The notes under the pieces: generated by a model
What the model saw: only the letters and a program-made list of their open reading frames with translations
What the model was told of the DNA's origin: nothing
Databases searched by the model: none
Part shown: positions 1 to 9,587 of the stretch, one piece after another
Numbering within the stretch: position 1 is the first letter of the stretch
How the letters are laid out: every line of letters starts with the position of its first letter
Translations under genes and position numbers: made by a program
Source: Quatrionicoccus australiensis
Lineage (GTDB): Bacteria; Pseudomonadota; Gammaproteobacteria; Burkholderiales; Rhodocyclaceae
NCBI RefSeq assembly: GCF_020510525.1
Contig: NZ_CP075188.1
Location: 868,001 to 932,000, forward strand
Length of the DNA: 64,000 bases
Reading direction: 5' to 3'

Positions 1-98
1 AGCAGCTGTCACAAAAAATGACCACCCTGAAACTTGGGGTGGACAAGAATCCTGTTGGTCAAACTGCATACACCAGCGGTGATGTTGAATTGTTCTGA
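1..98 (+). CDS. 3' end of an unidentified upstream gene
   Basis: An open frame enters from the left edge and ends at a TGA at 96-98. The visible tail reads about 31 residues and ends in SGDVELF. The stop lies 18 bases before the cheY1 ATG, so the gene is probably the preceding member of the same operon. The remnant is too short to identify. Its last residues resemble the C-terminus of CheD further down (GDVELFI), but nothing else visible ties it to CheD. An in-frame ATG at 18 could in principle start a 26-residue peptide, but no good ribosome site precedes it. Confidence 0.55.
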   Translation, partial: QLSQKMTTLKLGVDKNPVGQTAYTSGDVELF

Positions 99-116
99 TG
101 AATACAAGAGGAAAAC

Positions 117-482
117 ATGGCTAAGACCATTCTCGCAGTTGATGACTCCGCGTCCATTCGTCAAATGGTGTCCTTTACGCTGAAGAGCGCCGGATACGAT
201 GTGATCGAAGCGGTGGACGGGATGGATGGCCTGGAAAAGGCAAAAGCAAAGAGTGTGAATTTGGTCTTGACTGATCAGAACATGCCGCGCATGGATGGAC
301 TGACCTTGATCAAGAGTCTGCGCAGTACGCCGCAATATGCGTCGACTCCCATTCTCATGCTGACGACGGAGTCTTCCGATGCAATGAAAATGCAGGGGCG
401 TGCGGCAGGTGCTACCGGTTGGCTGGTCAAGCCGTTTGATCCCCAAAAACTTATCGAAGTCGTACGCAAGGTCATCGGCTAG
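117..482 (+). CDS. cheY: CheY-like single-domain response regulator
   Basis: A 121-residue receiver domain with no output domain. The acidic pair D9-D10, the phospho-acceptor D53 in LTDQNMPRMDG, the Thr in MLTTESS and the Lys in WLVKPF are all present. Phosphorylated by CheA, such proteins carry the signal to the motor or act as a phosphate sink. An AGAGGAAAAC ribosome site lies just before the ATG. It is followed by cheA1, which is the order seen in cheY-cheA-cheW-mcp-cheR-cheD-cheB operons. It differs clearly from the second CheY at 13795, which looks more like the classical motor-binding CheY, so this one may serve CheA1 specifically; that division is inference. Confidence 0.93.
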   Translation: MAKTILAVDDSASIRQMVSFTLKSAGYDVIEAVDGMDGLEKAKAKSVNLVLTDQNMPRMDGLTLIKSLRSTPQYASTPILMLTTESSDAMKMQGRAAGATGWLVKPFDPQKLIEVVRKVIG

Positions 483-495
483 CGCCGAGGGCGGC

Positions 496-554
496 GAACC
501 AGCGTCTACGCTGTTCGCAGCATTCGATTTCCGGCTGTCGCCCTGAAGGCAGCC
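496..554 (+). other. two stem-loops in the cheY1-cheA1 gap
   Basis: Two inverted repeats fill the 88-base gap. The first pairs CAGCG (500-504) with CGCTG (509-513), extended by GAA/TTC across a one-base bulge. The second pairs GGCTGTC (533-539) with GGCAGCC (548-554), including one G-T pair. Neither is followed by a T run, so they do not look like terminators. They could shape mRNA stability or cheA1 translation, since the second ends 16 bases before its ATG. Function is inference. Confidence 0.35.
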
Positions 555-570
555 GTGGTTAGGGGGTGGC

Positions 571-2865
571 ATGGCTATCGATATGAGTCAGTTCTATCAG
601 GTGTTCTTCGAGGAGTCCGAGGAGCATCTGGCGGCAATGGAGGCGCTGCTGCTCGATCTGGATCTTGAAAATCCGGATATGGAGCAGCTCAATGCCATTT
701 TTCGGGCGGCACACTCGATCAAGGGCAGCGCAGGCACCTTCGGTTTTACCGATCTGGCTGACGCAACACACATTCTTGAGAACCTGCTTGATCGTATTCG
801 CAAGCAGGAACTTGTGCTGCGTGCCGATATGGTTGATGCGTTCCTGGAGTCGGGTGACCTGCTGCGCGCCATGCTTGAGGCGCATCAGGGGCGAGGCGAG
901 GTAGATTCGCAGGCGGTTGCGTCCGTGATGGCCCGGTTGCGTCAACTTTCCTCTGACGAGGCCGCTCCTGTTGCGTCGTTATCTCCTGTCGAGCTACCGG
1001 TCGACGTCCCCGTAGAGCCTAAAATTCCCTCGGTCCGGCGGGTTTTTGACATTCAGTTTGTACCAACCGAGCTGGCGGCGAAAGGTGATGCAGTTGCCAA
1101 CCTGCTTGAGGACCTGCGGACTTTCGGTACGCTGGAGGTGATCAGTCAGCCGGATGCCGAGTTGCACGATGTGGGTTTCTGGCAATTGCGACTGAGCACG
1201 AACAGTCTTGAGAGCGATTTCTCCGATCGCATTGATTTCATTGCTGACAACGGTGCCTGGCGGATTACGGAGGACCTGACGGCAGCCAATCCGGAAACTG
1301 CTTTTGGCCTCTTCAGTGATTCCCCTGGCCTTCCTGATGATGAACGTGGCTACGGTTTTTTTGAGCCGGTTGCCGAGCATCCGCTGAAAGAGATTGTGGC
1401 CAGGGTTGAGTCTGCCGACGACAGCTATGGCTTTTTTGAGCCATTGGCCGAGGCGCCTGTTTCGGCCGAGAGTGGTTCCGAGGACGGCGAAGGCTATGGC
1501 TTCTTCGCTCCTTTGCCGGCCGTGCCAGCGCCGGTCGTCGAGGATGGCGAGGGCTACGGCTTCTTTGCTCCCTTGCCTGCGGTAGAGCCCGTTACAGAGG
1601 TTGTTGTGCCTGCCCAGCCGGTTCCTGCTGAGAAGGAAAGCGCTGTTCGCCCGGCGCGGCCGGCCAAGAATTCAACTGCGGCAACAGACTCCTCCATTCG
1701 GGTCAGTGTCGAAAAGGTTGATCAGCTGATCAATCTGGTTGGCGAACTGGTCATCACGCAGGCCATGCTGTTGCAAACCGTGACGCAAATGCAGGAGAGT
1801 GCGCCGGAAAGACTGGTCAGTGGTCTGGGGCTGCTCGAGCGGAATACGCGTGATCTGCAGGAGTCCGTGATGTCGATCCGGATGATGCCGATTTCGGCGG
1901 TTTTCTCGCGCTTTCCTCGGGTGGTGCGCGACCTGTCCGGCAAATTGGGCAAGCAGGTGGAGCTGAAGACCTCGGGTGAAAGCACCGAACTTGACAAGGG
2001 CTTGATCGAGCGCATTGCAGATCCGCTGACCCATCTGATCCGGAACAGTCTTGATCACGGCATCGAGTCGCCGGAGAAACGTGTCGCGGCAGGCAAGAGC
2101 CCGGTGGGTACCATTACGCTCAAGGCATATCACCAGGGTGGAAATATAGTCATCGAGGTGGGTGATGATGGTGCCGGCTTGCCGCGCCAGAAAATTCTCG
2201 CCAAGGCCAGGGAGCGCGGCCTGCCGGTGTCCGATCAGATGACCGACGGCGAAGTGTTCAACCTGATTTTCGAGGCGGGTTTTTCGACGGCGGATCAGGT
2301 GACCGACGTTTCCGGTCGAGGTGTCGGGATGGACGTGGTCCGTCGCAACATCCAGGCAATGGGTGGTCGGGTCGAGATAGAGTCGATTTATGGTGTTGGC
2401 ACCCGGATGACCGTGCGCCTGCCGCTGACCCTGGCGATTCTCGATGGCATGTCGGTTGCGGTAGGCAACCAGACCTACATCCTGCCCTTGTCGTATGTGG
2501 TTGAGTCATTGCAGCCGCAGCCGGGCGATATCAAGACCTTGTCCAACCAGGCGCGGGTGATGCAGGTGCGCGGCGAGTATTTGCCGGTAGTGGTGCTGCA
2601 TGAAGTATTCAACCTGAAGTCGAACTGGACTGATTTCACGCAAGGCATCATGGTTGTGCTGGATGCCGACGGAGCCAAGGCCGCATTGTTTGTTGACGGT
2701 CTGCTCGGGCAGCACCAGGTGGTCATCAAGAGTCTGGAAGCCAATTATCGGCGGGTGACCGGTGTCTCGGGTGCGACCATCATGGGGGATGGACATGTCG
2801 CCCTGATCCTTGATGTTTCGGCAATTGCCGGCATGGCCAAATCGAATGTGCAGAAAGCCGGCTGA
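571..2865 (+). CDS. cheA: Chemotaxis histidine kinase CheA (first copy)
   Basis: A 764-residue CheA that autophosphorylates and passes phosphate to CheY and CheB. The Hpt domain has H48 in RAAHSIKGSAG. A region around 152-240 (FDIQFVP onward) resembles the P2-like middle segment of longer CheAs. An acidic linker (about 244-370) carries four YGFF repeats. Dimerisation domain from about 376; N box near 480 (LIRNSLDHG), G1 near 530 (GDDGAGL), G2 near 579 (DVSGRGVGMDVV); CheW-like domain from about 626 to the end. The ATG follows an AGGGGG ribosome site. It sits directly upstream of cheW and two receptors, which are its likely partners. Confidence 0.96.
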   Translation: MAIDMSQFYQVFFEESEEHLAAMEALLLDLDLENPDMEQLNAIFRAAHSIKGSAGTFGFTDLADATHILENLLDRIRKQELVLRADMVDAFLESGDLLRAMLEAHQGRGEVDSQAVASVMARLRQLSSDEAAPVASLSPVELPVDVPVEPKIPSVRRVFDIQFVPTELAAKGDAVANLLEDLRTFGTLEVISQPDAELHDVGFWQLRLSTNSLESDFSDRIDFIADNGAWRITEDLTAANPETAFGLFSDSPGLPDDERGYGFFEPVAEHPLKEIVARVESADDSYGFFEPLAEAPVSAESGSEDGEGYGFFAPLPAVPAPVVEDGEGYGFFAPLPAVEPVTEVVVPAQPVPAEKESAVRPARPAKNSTAATDSSIRVSVEKVDQLINLVGELVITQAMLLQTVTQMQESAPERLVSGLGLLERNTRDLQESVMSIRMMPISAVFSRFPRVVRDLSGKLGKQVELKTSGESTELDKGLIERIADPLTHLIRNSLDHGIESPEKRVAAGKSPVGTITLKAYHQGGNIVIEVGDDGAGLPRQKILAKARERGLPVSDQMTDGEVFNLIFEAGFSTADQVTDVSGRGVGMDVVRRNIQAMGGRVEIESIYGVGTRMTVRLPLTLAILDGMSVAVGNQTYILPLSYVVESLQPQPGDIKTLSNQARVMQVRGEYLPVVVLHEVFNLKSNWTDFTQGIMVVLDADGAKAALFVDGLLGQHQVVIKSLEANYRRVTGVSGATIMGDGHVALILDVSAIAGMAKSNVQKAG
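1348..1575 (+). repeat. four YGFF(E/A)P repeats encoded in the CheA1 linker
   Basis: The octapeptides GYGFFEPV, SYGFFEPL, GYGFFAPL and GYGFFAPL begin at CheA1 residues 260, 285, 308 and 328. They are separated by acidic, Pro/Ala-rich segments and spaced 25, 23 and 20 residues apart. A degenerate AFGLF lies upstream at about 244. The last two units share a nearly identical flank (DGEGYGFFAPLPAV). This looks like a short-linear-motif array in a disordered linker, either a docking series or a repeat expansion. Confidence 0.85.
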
Positions 2866-2888
2866 CGGCTGCAATCTGGAGTAAACAA

Positions 2889-3389
2889 ATGGAACCGATG
2901 ACGCATGCAGGGGCGGTAGTGAGCGATGAGGATCTGGTCGCCAGCGAGTATCTGACCTTCACGCTGGGAAGTGAGGAGTACGCCATCGACATCCTCAAGG
3001 TGCAGGAGATTCGTGGTTACGAGCAACCAACGCTGATTGCCAATGCGCCTGATTTCATCAAGGGGGTGATCAATCTGCGCGGCATCATCGTCCCGATCGT
3101 TGATTTACGCATCAAGTTCAAGCTCGGCAAAATCGAGTACACCCCGTTTACCGTAGTCGTTATCCTGAATATTGTCGGTCGGGTAATAGGCGTAGTGGTT
3201 GACAGTGTTTCCGATGTCATTTCTCTGAATGCCTCCCAGATCCGGCCGGCCCCCGATTTCTCGGGGTCTTTCGACACCAAATACATTCTTGGATTGGCAT
3301 CGATGGATGCCCGCATGATGATCGTGACCGATATCGAGCGCCTGATGAGCAGTGCCGACATGGAACTGATCGATTCAGCTGTTGAGTGA
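2889..3389 (+). CDS. cheW: Chemotaxis adaptor CheW
   Basis: A 166-residue single CheW domain that bridges receptors and CheA in the signalling array. Family features are visible: an N-terminal strand [23 protein letters not shown], then [19 protein letters not shown] and [12 protein letters not shown]. The ATG follows a TGGAGTAAACAA ribosome site. It lies 23 bases after cheA1, and the next gene starts only 29 bases beyond its stop. It is the only stand-alone CheW in the window, so the second CheA either uses this protein or relies on the CheV proteins. Confidence 0.95.
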   Translation: MEPMTHAGAVVSDEDLVASEYLTFTLGSEEYAIDILKVQEIRGYEQPTLIANAPDFIKGVINLRGIIVPIVDLRIKFKLGKIEYTPFTVVVILNIVGRVIGVVVDSVSDVISLNASQIRPAPDFSGSFDTKYILGLASMDARMMIVTDIERLMSSADMELIDSAVE

Positions 3390-3418
3390 CCCATTGCGCG
3401 GCAAAAGGGAATACGGAA

Positions 3419-5800
3419 ATGTTTAATCTTCGCAACTACAACATTGGTACCCGGCTCATCGTGACGACGATCGGGGCTCTATGCCTGATGCTGGCTTTTG
3501 TTGGCATTGCCCTGTTTAGCCTGAACACGATAGGTGCGCAGGTTGATCACATCATCAATAACAACGTCAAAAAAACCGATTTGGCGGGCGATATGCGCAT
3601 GCGCAACCTGCTGATCGGCCGTCACGTCCGTACTGCCCTGATTCTTGAAGAGTCGGAAAAGCAGATGGGCGAAAAGAAGAAGGTGGACGATGATCTGGCC
3701 AAGTATCTTCAAGCCGAGGCCAGGATCAGCGAACTGACGGTGTCGGCTAAAGGCAAGGATATCGTCGAACATATTCAGGCCAGTCGTCGCCTTGCCGAGG
3801 CCTCGACCAACCAGTTGTTTGTCCTGATCAAGGCGGGTAACCGCCCGGAAATCGAAAAACAGTTTCTTGAAGACTTCCGCCCCAAGATGCAAGCCTGGTT
3901 TGATGCAGTGGGCGAATACGTCCAGTTGCAACATGACAACACGGATCGGGATGTGGCCGAGATCAATGTCATCAAATCCAATGTCCAGACGACGATGCTG
4001 TTTTTGATGGTGTTTGCGGTGGTTGTCATGATTCCATCCGGAATCTGGGTGACACGACAAATTACGCGCCCCCTTAACGAGGCTGTTGAATTGGCCGAAT
4101 CTGTTGCTGCCGGGAATTTTGATCACACCGTCAACCCGGTCGGTGACGATGAGCCGGCGCATTTGCTGAAAGCGCTCGACAAGATGCAGGCTGATCTGAA
4201 ACTGCGTAATCAGGCTGATCGCAAGGCTGCGGACGAAACCCTGCGCATCAAGGTGGCGCTTGATGTTGCCTCGAACAATGTGATGGTGGCCGATCCGGAA
4301 GGCAAAATCATTTACTGCAACGAATCGGTGCTGGCGATGATGCGGCATGCCGAAAATGATCTGCGCAAGGAGCTGCCGAATTTCCGGGCGGCAGAGATTG
4401 TTGGCGCCAACTTCGATATTTATCACAAGCAGCCGAGTCACCAGCGAAATCTGCTGGCTGGCTTGAAGGGGACATATCGCAACTCGATCCGTGTTGGTGG
4501 CCGCTCTTTCAATCTGGTGGCCAACCCGATCATCAATGCCCGTGGCGAGCGCCTCGGAACGGTTATTGAATGGCTGGACCGAACCGATGAGGTGGCCATC
4601 GAAAGTGACGTGGCTGGCATTATCGGCGCAGCGGTGTCCGGAGACTTCAGCAAGCGTCTGGACAGCAGCCGGATGAATGGCTTTTTCAAGCAGATATCGG
4701 ATGGTATCAATGCCTTGCTCGAAGCCAATTCGCGGGCGTTGGGCGATGTGGGCGCCATGCTCGCACGCATGTCGAAGGGCGATCTGACGACGAAAATCGA
4801 GACCGATTATCAGGGCATGCTGGGCAAGCTCAAGGATGATGCCAATACAACGGTCGACAACCTGCAGGACATCATTTTGTCGATCAAGGATGCAACTGGC
4901 TCGATCAATACGGCGGCCAAGGAAATCGCTTCCGGTAACCAGGATCTGTCGAGCCGGACTGAGCAACAGGCGAGCAGTCTGGAAGAGACCGCTTCCAGCA
5001 TGGAGCAGTTGACCAGCACGGTGAAGCAGAATGCCGACAGTTCCCGGCAGGCCAGTGAACTGGCCGGCAATGCCCAGCAGGTGGCCGTCAAGGGCGGGGA
5101 AGTGGTCGCTCAGGTCGTGCAGACGATGAGTGCCATTCATCAGTCGAGCAGCAAGATTGCCGACATTATCGGCGTGATCGACGGGATCGCTTTCCAGACC
5201 AATATCCTGGCGCTTAATGCGGCGGTCGAGGCGGCGCGTGCCGGCGAGCAGGGCCGCGGCTTTGCCGTGGTCGCCACCGAGGTGCGCAATCTGGCGCAAC
5301 GCAGTGCTGCTGCAGCCAAGGAAATCAAGGGGCTGATCTCGGACTCGGTCGAAAAGGTATCGGTGGGGAATCGTCTGGTTGATCAGGCCGGGCGGACGAT
5401 GGAAGAGGTCGTGACGAGCATCCGGCGGGTCGCCCAGATCATGTCCGATATTTCGTCGGCCAGCCGTGAGCAGAGTGCGGGGATCGAACAGGTTGGTCTG
5501 GCGGTGACCCAGATGGATGAAGTGACGCAACAGAATGCTGCCCTGGTCGAAGAGGCTGCGGCTGCGGCAGAGAGTCTTGAGGAGCAGGCAAATAGCCTGG
5601 CGCGTACGGTTGCAGTATTCGCGCTGGCTTCCGACAATCAGCGTTCGGTGACGCCAGAGGCCCGCTCGCAACCGGCAATGTCAAAGGCGCGTGCTGCCTT
5701 GGCACACAAGGAACCGGTCCGGCTCGGCACCCCGGCGGTCGACAAGCCGTGGGCGGCAAATTTACACGTGCAGGGTGATGACGAGTGGGCCGAGTTCTAA
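3419..5800 (+). CDS. Methyl-accepting chemotaxis protein with internal PAS-like domain
   Basis: A transmembrane chemoreceptor of 793 residues. TM1 spans about 12-34, followed by a helical periplasmic domain of four-helix-bundle type, then TM2 at about 191-213 and HAMP. A PAS-like segment begins near 279 ([14 protein letters not shown]), then a second HAMP-like segment and the signalling hairpin around 587 ([21 protein letters not shown]). It ends in EWAEF, the CheR/CheB docking pentapeptide pattern xWxxF. I use the ATG at 3419, preceded by AAGGGA, rather than the GTG at 3386 that overlaps the cheW stop, because [13 protein letters not shown] is a typical receptor N-terminus. Ligand unknown. 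Confidence 0.93.
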   Translation: MFNLRNYNIGTRLIVTTIGALCLMLAFVGIALFSLNTIGAQVDHIINNNVKKTDLAGDMRMRNLLIGRHVRTALILEESEKQMGEKKKVDDDLAKYLQAEARISELTVSAKGKDIVEHIQASRRLAEASTNQLFVLIKAGNRPEIEKQFLEDFRPKMQAWFDAVGEYVQLQHDNTDRDVAEINVIKSNVQTTMLFLMVFAVVVMIPSGIWVTRQITRPLNEAVELAESVAAGNFDHTVNPVGDDEPAHLLKALDKMQADLKLRNQADRKAADETLRIKVALDVASNNVMVADPEGKIIYCNESVLAMMRHAENDLRKELPNFRAAEIVGANFDIYHKQPSHQRNLLAGLKGTYRNSIRVGGRSFNLVANPIINARGERLGTVIEWLDRTDEVAIESDVAGIIGAAVSGDFSKRLDSSRMNGFFKQISDGINALLEANSRALGDVGAMLARMSKGDLTTKIETDYQGMLGKLKDDANTTVDNLQDIILSIKDATGSINTAAKEIASGNQDLSSRTEQQASSLEETASSMEQLTSTVKQNADSSRQASELAGNAQQVAVKGGEVVAQVVQTMSAIHQSSSKIADIIGVIDGIAFQTNILALNAAVEAARAGEQGRGFAVVATEVRNLAQRSAAAAKEIKGLISDSVEKVSVGNRLVDQAGRTMEEVVTSIRRVAQIMSDISSASREQSAGIEQVGLAVTQMDEVTQQNAALVEEAAAAAESLEEQANSLARTVAVFALASDNQRSVTPEARSQPAMSKARAALAHKEPVRLGTPAVDKPWAANLHVQGDDEWAEF

Positions 5801-5833
5801 TAACAGATAAACCAACAGAGTAGCGGGTCTAAC

Positions 5834-8662
5834 GTGCGTACAAATCTACCGGTAAGCGATGTCGAGGTTGTTCTTGGCGAGCAGGCAATTATTGTTTCGA
5901 AGACTGACCTCAAGGGAAAGATTACTTACATCAATCAGGACTTCATCGAGGTCAGCGGTTTTACCGCGGAGGAACTGATTGGTCAGCCACATAATCTGGT
6001 GCGTCATCCGGATATGCCGGTAGAGGCCTTCGCCGATTTCTGGCGCGATCTGAATGATGGGCGTCCGTGGACCGGCATCGTCAAAAATCGCTGCAAGAAT
6101 GGCGATTATTACTGGGTGCTGGCAACGGCAACGCCGATTCGTGAAAACGGCGAGATGGTGGGCTTCCTTTCGGTACGCCGCAAGCCGACGCGCGAGCAGG
6201 TGTCGGCAGCCGAAGGTGCTTATCGCTTGTTCCGCGAGAAGCGGGCGGGCGGGTTGCAGATTCGTCATGGCCAGGTGGTTAATGGTGGCAGTGGATTGTT
6301 TGCGAATCTTTCGCTGAAAGCCCGTCTTGTCTCCGGTTTCGCTGCAATCCTGTTGGCGCTCATGCTGGTCGCCGGCATGGGCTTGTTCGGCATGGCGCGT
6401 ACGGATGATGCGGTCGAGGCACTTTATCGTGAGCGTCTGGCACCGGTTCAGGCACTGGCCGTCGTTGGCAAGTTGATGGCGGACAATCGGTCGCAGGTTC
6501 TGCTGTCCTTGCAGCATGATCCTGCTGGCGCTTATGCCAAATTGCATGATCACGAATTGAGCATGCACCTTGATACCATCGCCAAGAACAGTGCGGAGGT
6601 CGGACGCCAGTGGGACTCGTATCGCCAGAGCGTTAGCGCCCCCGAGGAGCAGGCTCTGCTGGGTGATTTCCAGCAGGCCTGGCAGCGCTATCTGGCCGAG
6701 GGGCTGCAGCCGGCTAGTGCTGCCTTGTCAGCCGGCCGTTTCGATGAGGCGAACCAGATCCTGTTGAGCAAGATCAATCCCTTGTACACGCAGGCTGCCG
6801 CCAAGGGGAATGAATTGTTCCGGCAGCAAGTCGAGCATGGCCAGTCACAGATGGCTGCGAGTGCAGAGAACTTCAGTCGCATGCGGGGCTGGATTGTCCT
6901 GCTGGTGGCCTTGGCTTTGCTTGCCGGCATTGTCATTGCGCTGTTGATCACCCGTTCGGTAACGCGGCCGATTGCGACCGTTATCGAGACCTTCCAGGCT
7001 TTGGCCAATGGCGACTTTACCCGGAACGTCGATGCATCGCGCAATGATGAGATGGGCAAGATTCTGCAGGGCCTGCAGTCCATGCAAATCCAGCAAGGAT
7101 TCAATGTCGCGGAGAGCGTCAGGCTGGCCAACGACAATTTGCGTATCCGCATAGCCCTCGATTGTGTGTCGGCCAATCTGCGGATTGCTGATGACGATGG
7201 CCGGGTGATCTACGCCAACCGCGGCTTGCTCAATACCTTGCGGGCGATTGAACAAGCCTTGCGGGAAAAGACCCCTGGTTTCTCGGTCGACCGCTTCGTT
7301 GGCAGCAATATCGGCAATTTTTACGAAAATCCGTCTGCCGCGGTACAGGCTCTGCGCGAGTTGAAGCAAACCAGTTCGCGCGAAATGGAAATTGGCGGGC
7401 GTATATACAAGGTGCTGACCAACCCGATCGTAAATGATCGCGGCCAGCGTCTGGGAACGGTTGGCGAGTGGGTGGACCGCACGGCTGAACTGCATGCCCA
7501 GCATTCCGTGGCTGAGCTGATCAGCAAGGCGGCAGCGGGTGATCTCGAGGCGCGCCTTGATACCGGCAGCATGGAGGGTTTCTACAAGCAGTTGGGTGTT
7601 GGTATCAACAGCTTGCTTGAGACCAGTGGTGGCGTGATTGGCGAAATAGCAACACTTCTCGAGCAGATGGCGGTCGGCGATCTGACCCGCACCATTACCA
7701 CCGATTATCAGGGCAGCTTTGCCAAATTGCGTGACGATGCCAACGATACGGTCGCGCGCTTGCGTGAATTGGTCAGGGATATCCAGTTTTCGGCAGAAAC
7801 GATCAATACGGCAGCCAAGGAAATTGCTTCGGGCAATCAGGATTTGTCGAGCCGAACGGAAGAGCAGGCAAGCAGCCTGGAGGAAACCGCGTCGAGCATG
7901 GAGCAACTGACCGCGACCGTACGCCAGAATGCCGAAAATGCCCGTCAGGCCAATACGCTCGCCAGTACGGCGCAGGGCATTGCTGAAAAGGGGGGGGTGG
8001 TGGTGGGGCAGGTGGTCGAAACCATGGGCTCGATTCATCAGGCGAGCAGCCGGATTGCTGACATCATCGGTGTGATCGACGGGATTGCTTTTCAGACCAA
8101 TATCCTTGCCCTCAACGCGGCCGTTGAGGCTGCACGCGCCGGGGAGCAGGGGCGTGGTTTTGCCGTGGTTGCCACGGAGGTGCGTAATCTGGCGCAACGC
8201 AGCGCAGCCGCAGCCAAGGAAATCAAGAATCTGATCTCCGATTCGGTGGATCGGGTTGCCGTGGGGAGTCGACAAGTCGACCAGGCCGGGCGCACCATGG
8301 AAGAAGTGGTGGTCAGTATCAAGCGCGTGGCCAAGATCATGTCGGATATTTCCGATGCCAGCCGCGAGCAAAGTGCCGGTATTGAACAGGTTGGACTGGC
8401 CGTCAGCCAGATGGACGAGGTCACGCAACAGAATGCCGCGTTGGTCGAAGAGGCCGCTGCGGCTGCTGAAAGCCTTGAGGATCAGGCAAACAGTCTTGCC
8501 CGTTCGGTGGCAGTATTCCGGGTTGAGGCGGGCGGGCAGGCACCTCGCCTGGCGGCGCCGCAGGGGCGGAATGAAGATGCGCAGAATCGGGCCAACCGCT
8601 CGGGCAGCAAAAAGCCGCTGGCAATGCCGGCAAGTATTGATGATGAATGGGAAGAGTTCTGA
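5834..8662 (+). CDS. Aer-like chemoreceptor with N-terminal PAS and second PAS-like domain
   Basis: A 942-residue receptor. Residues 1 to about 115 form a PAS domain closely resembling E. coli Aer ([40 protein letters not shown]), so FAD-based redox or oxygen sensing is likely. TM1 is at about 163-186, then a helical periplasmic domain, TM2 at about 352-375, HAMP, a second PAS-like segment, and a signalling hairpin near 746 whose residues match the preceding receptor. It ends in EWEEF, a CheR-docking pentapeptide. Translation starts at a GTG with a weak ribosome site. Aer itself lacks both the periplasmic domain and this tail, so this is a hybrid architecture. The coding strand contains a run of eight G at 7990-7997. 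Confidence 0.93.
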   Translation: MRTNLPVSDVEVVLGEQAIIVSKTDLKGKITYINQDFIEVSGFTAEELIGQPHNLVRHPDMPVEAFADFWRDLNDGRPWTGIVKNRCKNGDYYWVLATATPIRENGEMVGFLSVRRKPTREQVSAAEGAYRLFREKRAGGLQIRHGQVVNGGSGLFANLSLKARLVSGFAAILLALMLVAGMGLFGMARTDDAVEALYRERLAPVQALAVVGKLMADNRSQVLLSLQHDPAGAYAKLHDHELSMHLDTIAKNSAEVGRQWDSYRQSVSAPEEQALLGDFQQAWQRYLAEGLQPASAALSAGRFDEANQILLSKINPLYTQAAAKGNELFRQQVEHGQSQMAASAENFSRMRGWIVLLVALALLAGIVIALLITRSVTRPIATVIETFQALANGDFTRNVDASRNDEMGKILQGLQSMQIQQGFNVAESVRLANDNLRIRIALDCVSANLRIADDDGRVIYANRGLLNTLRAIEQALREKTPGFSVDRFVGSNIGNFYENPSAAVQALRELKQTSSREMEIGGRIYKVLTNPIVNDRGQRLGTVGEWVDRTAELHAQHSVAELISKAAAGDLEARLDTGSMEGFYKQLGVGINSLLETSGGVIGEIATLLEQMAVGDLTRTITTDYQGSFAKLRDDANDTVARLRELVRDIQFSAETINTAAKEIASGNQDLSSRTEEQASSLEETASSMEQLTATVRQNAENARQANTLASTAQGIAEKGGVVVGQVVETMGSIHQASSRIADIIGVIDGIAFQTNILALNAAVEAARAGEQGRGFAVVATEVRNLAQRSAAAAKEIKNLISDSVDRVAVGSRQVDQAGRTMEEVVVSIKRVAKIMSDISDASREQSAGIEQVGLAVSQMDEVTQQNAALVEEAAAAAESLEDQANSLARSVAVFRVEAGGQAPRLAAPQGRNEDAQNRANRSGSKKPLAMPASIDDEWEEF

Positions 8663-8664
8663 CC

Positions 8665-9567
8665 ATGGTCGAATTTCGCAGGCCGGGCATACCCGGCAGT
8701 ACATCAGCGCCGGTCGGAGTGCAGCCTTTGGCTCCCCGTGAACAGGGTATTCGGGAGTTCAGCTTCTCAGCGGCTGATTTTGAACGGGTCAGAAAACTGA
8801 TTTATCAGCACGCCGGCATTTCCCTTTCGCCAGTCAAGCAGGACATGGTGTACTCGCGGCTGGCCAGGCGTCTGCGTGCCACCGGCAAGCAGAGTTTTGC
8901 CGAATATCTTGATGCCCTGGAAAAAAATGGCGGGACGGAGTGGGAAAAGTTCGTCAATTCCCTGACCACAAACCTGACCTCGTTTTTCCGCGAGCCGCAC
9001 CACTTCCCGATTCTCGCCGAGCAGTTGCAGAAGCTGGGAACGCAGCGCCCGATCCGTATCTGGTGCTCGGCCGCTTCTACCGGTGAAGAACCCTATTCGA
9101 TCGCAATGACCGTTGCCGAAACCTTCGGCAGCAATATGTCGCACGTCTCGATTCTGGCTTCCGATCTGGACACCAATGTCCTGGCTACCGCACAAAAAGG
9201 TGTCTATGCACTGGATCGGGTTGAAAAAATGTCGCCCGATCGGTTGCGCAAGTTCTTTCTGCGTGGCACAGGCGTTCAGGACGGGTTCGTTGCCGTTCGT
9301 CCGGAGCTCAAGCAATTGATTGAGTTTCGCCGTATCAACCTGCTGGAGGCAAACTGGCCGGTCAAGGAGCCGCTGGACATCATTTTCTGCCGCAACGTCA
9401 TGATTTACTTCGACAAGCCGACCCAGTACAAGATCCTTTCCCGTTTCGCGCCGTTGATGCAGGCCGGCGGTCTCATGTTTGCCGGTCATTCGGAAAGTTT
9501 CCTGCATGCGGCAGACCTCTTCAAGTCCTTGGGCAAAACGGTGTACGCCCCGGTCAAGAGCCGCTAG
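8665..9567 (+). CDS. cheR: Chemoreceptor glutamate methyltransferase CheR
   Basis: A 300-residue SAM-dependent methyltransferase that methylates receptor glutamates for adaptation. It has an N-terminal helical CheR domain, then the SAM-binding segment RIWCSAASTGEEPYSIAM near residue 130 and the conserved FCRNVMIYFD near 240. I place the start at the ATG at 8665, two bases after the mcp2 stop, with GGGAAGAG upstream. An in-frame ATG at 8647 would overlap mcp2. The two preceding receptors both carry the xWxxF tail that tethers this enzyme. Confidence 0.95.
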   Translation: MVEFRRPGIPGSTSAPVGVQPLAPREQGIREFSFSAADFERVRKLIYQHAGISLSPVKQDMVYSRLARRLRATGKQSFAEYLDALEKNGGTEWEKFVNSLTTNLTSFFREPHHFPILAEQLQKLGTQRPIRIWCSAASTGEEPYSIAMTVAETFGSNMSHVSILASDLDTNVLATAQKGVYALDRVEKMSPDRLRKFFLRGTGVQDGFVAVRPELKQLIEFRRINLLEANWPVKEPLDIIFCRNVMIYFDKPTQYKILSRFAPLMQAGGLMFAGHSESFLHAADLFKSLGKTVYAPVKSR

Positions 9568-9587
9568 TCGATTGTTCGGGAGCTTGT

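Noticed and set aside
3479..5671. A 730-codon minus-strand open frame opposite mcp1, and a similar one opposite mcp2 (6845-8704)
   Set aside because: Both lie entirely antisense to clear receptor genes, have no recognisable domains, and arise from the codon bias of the coding strand.
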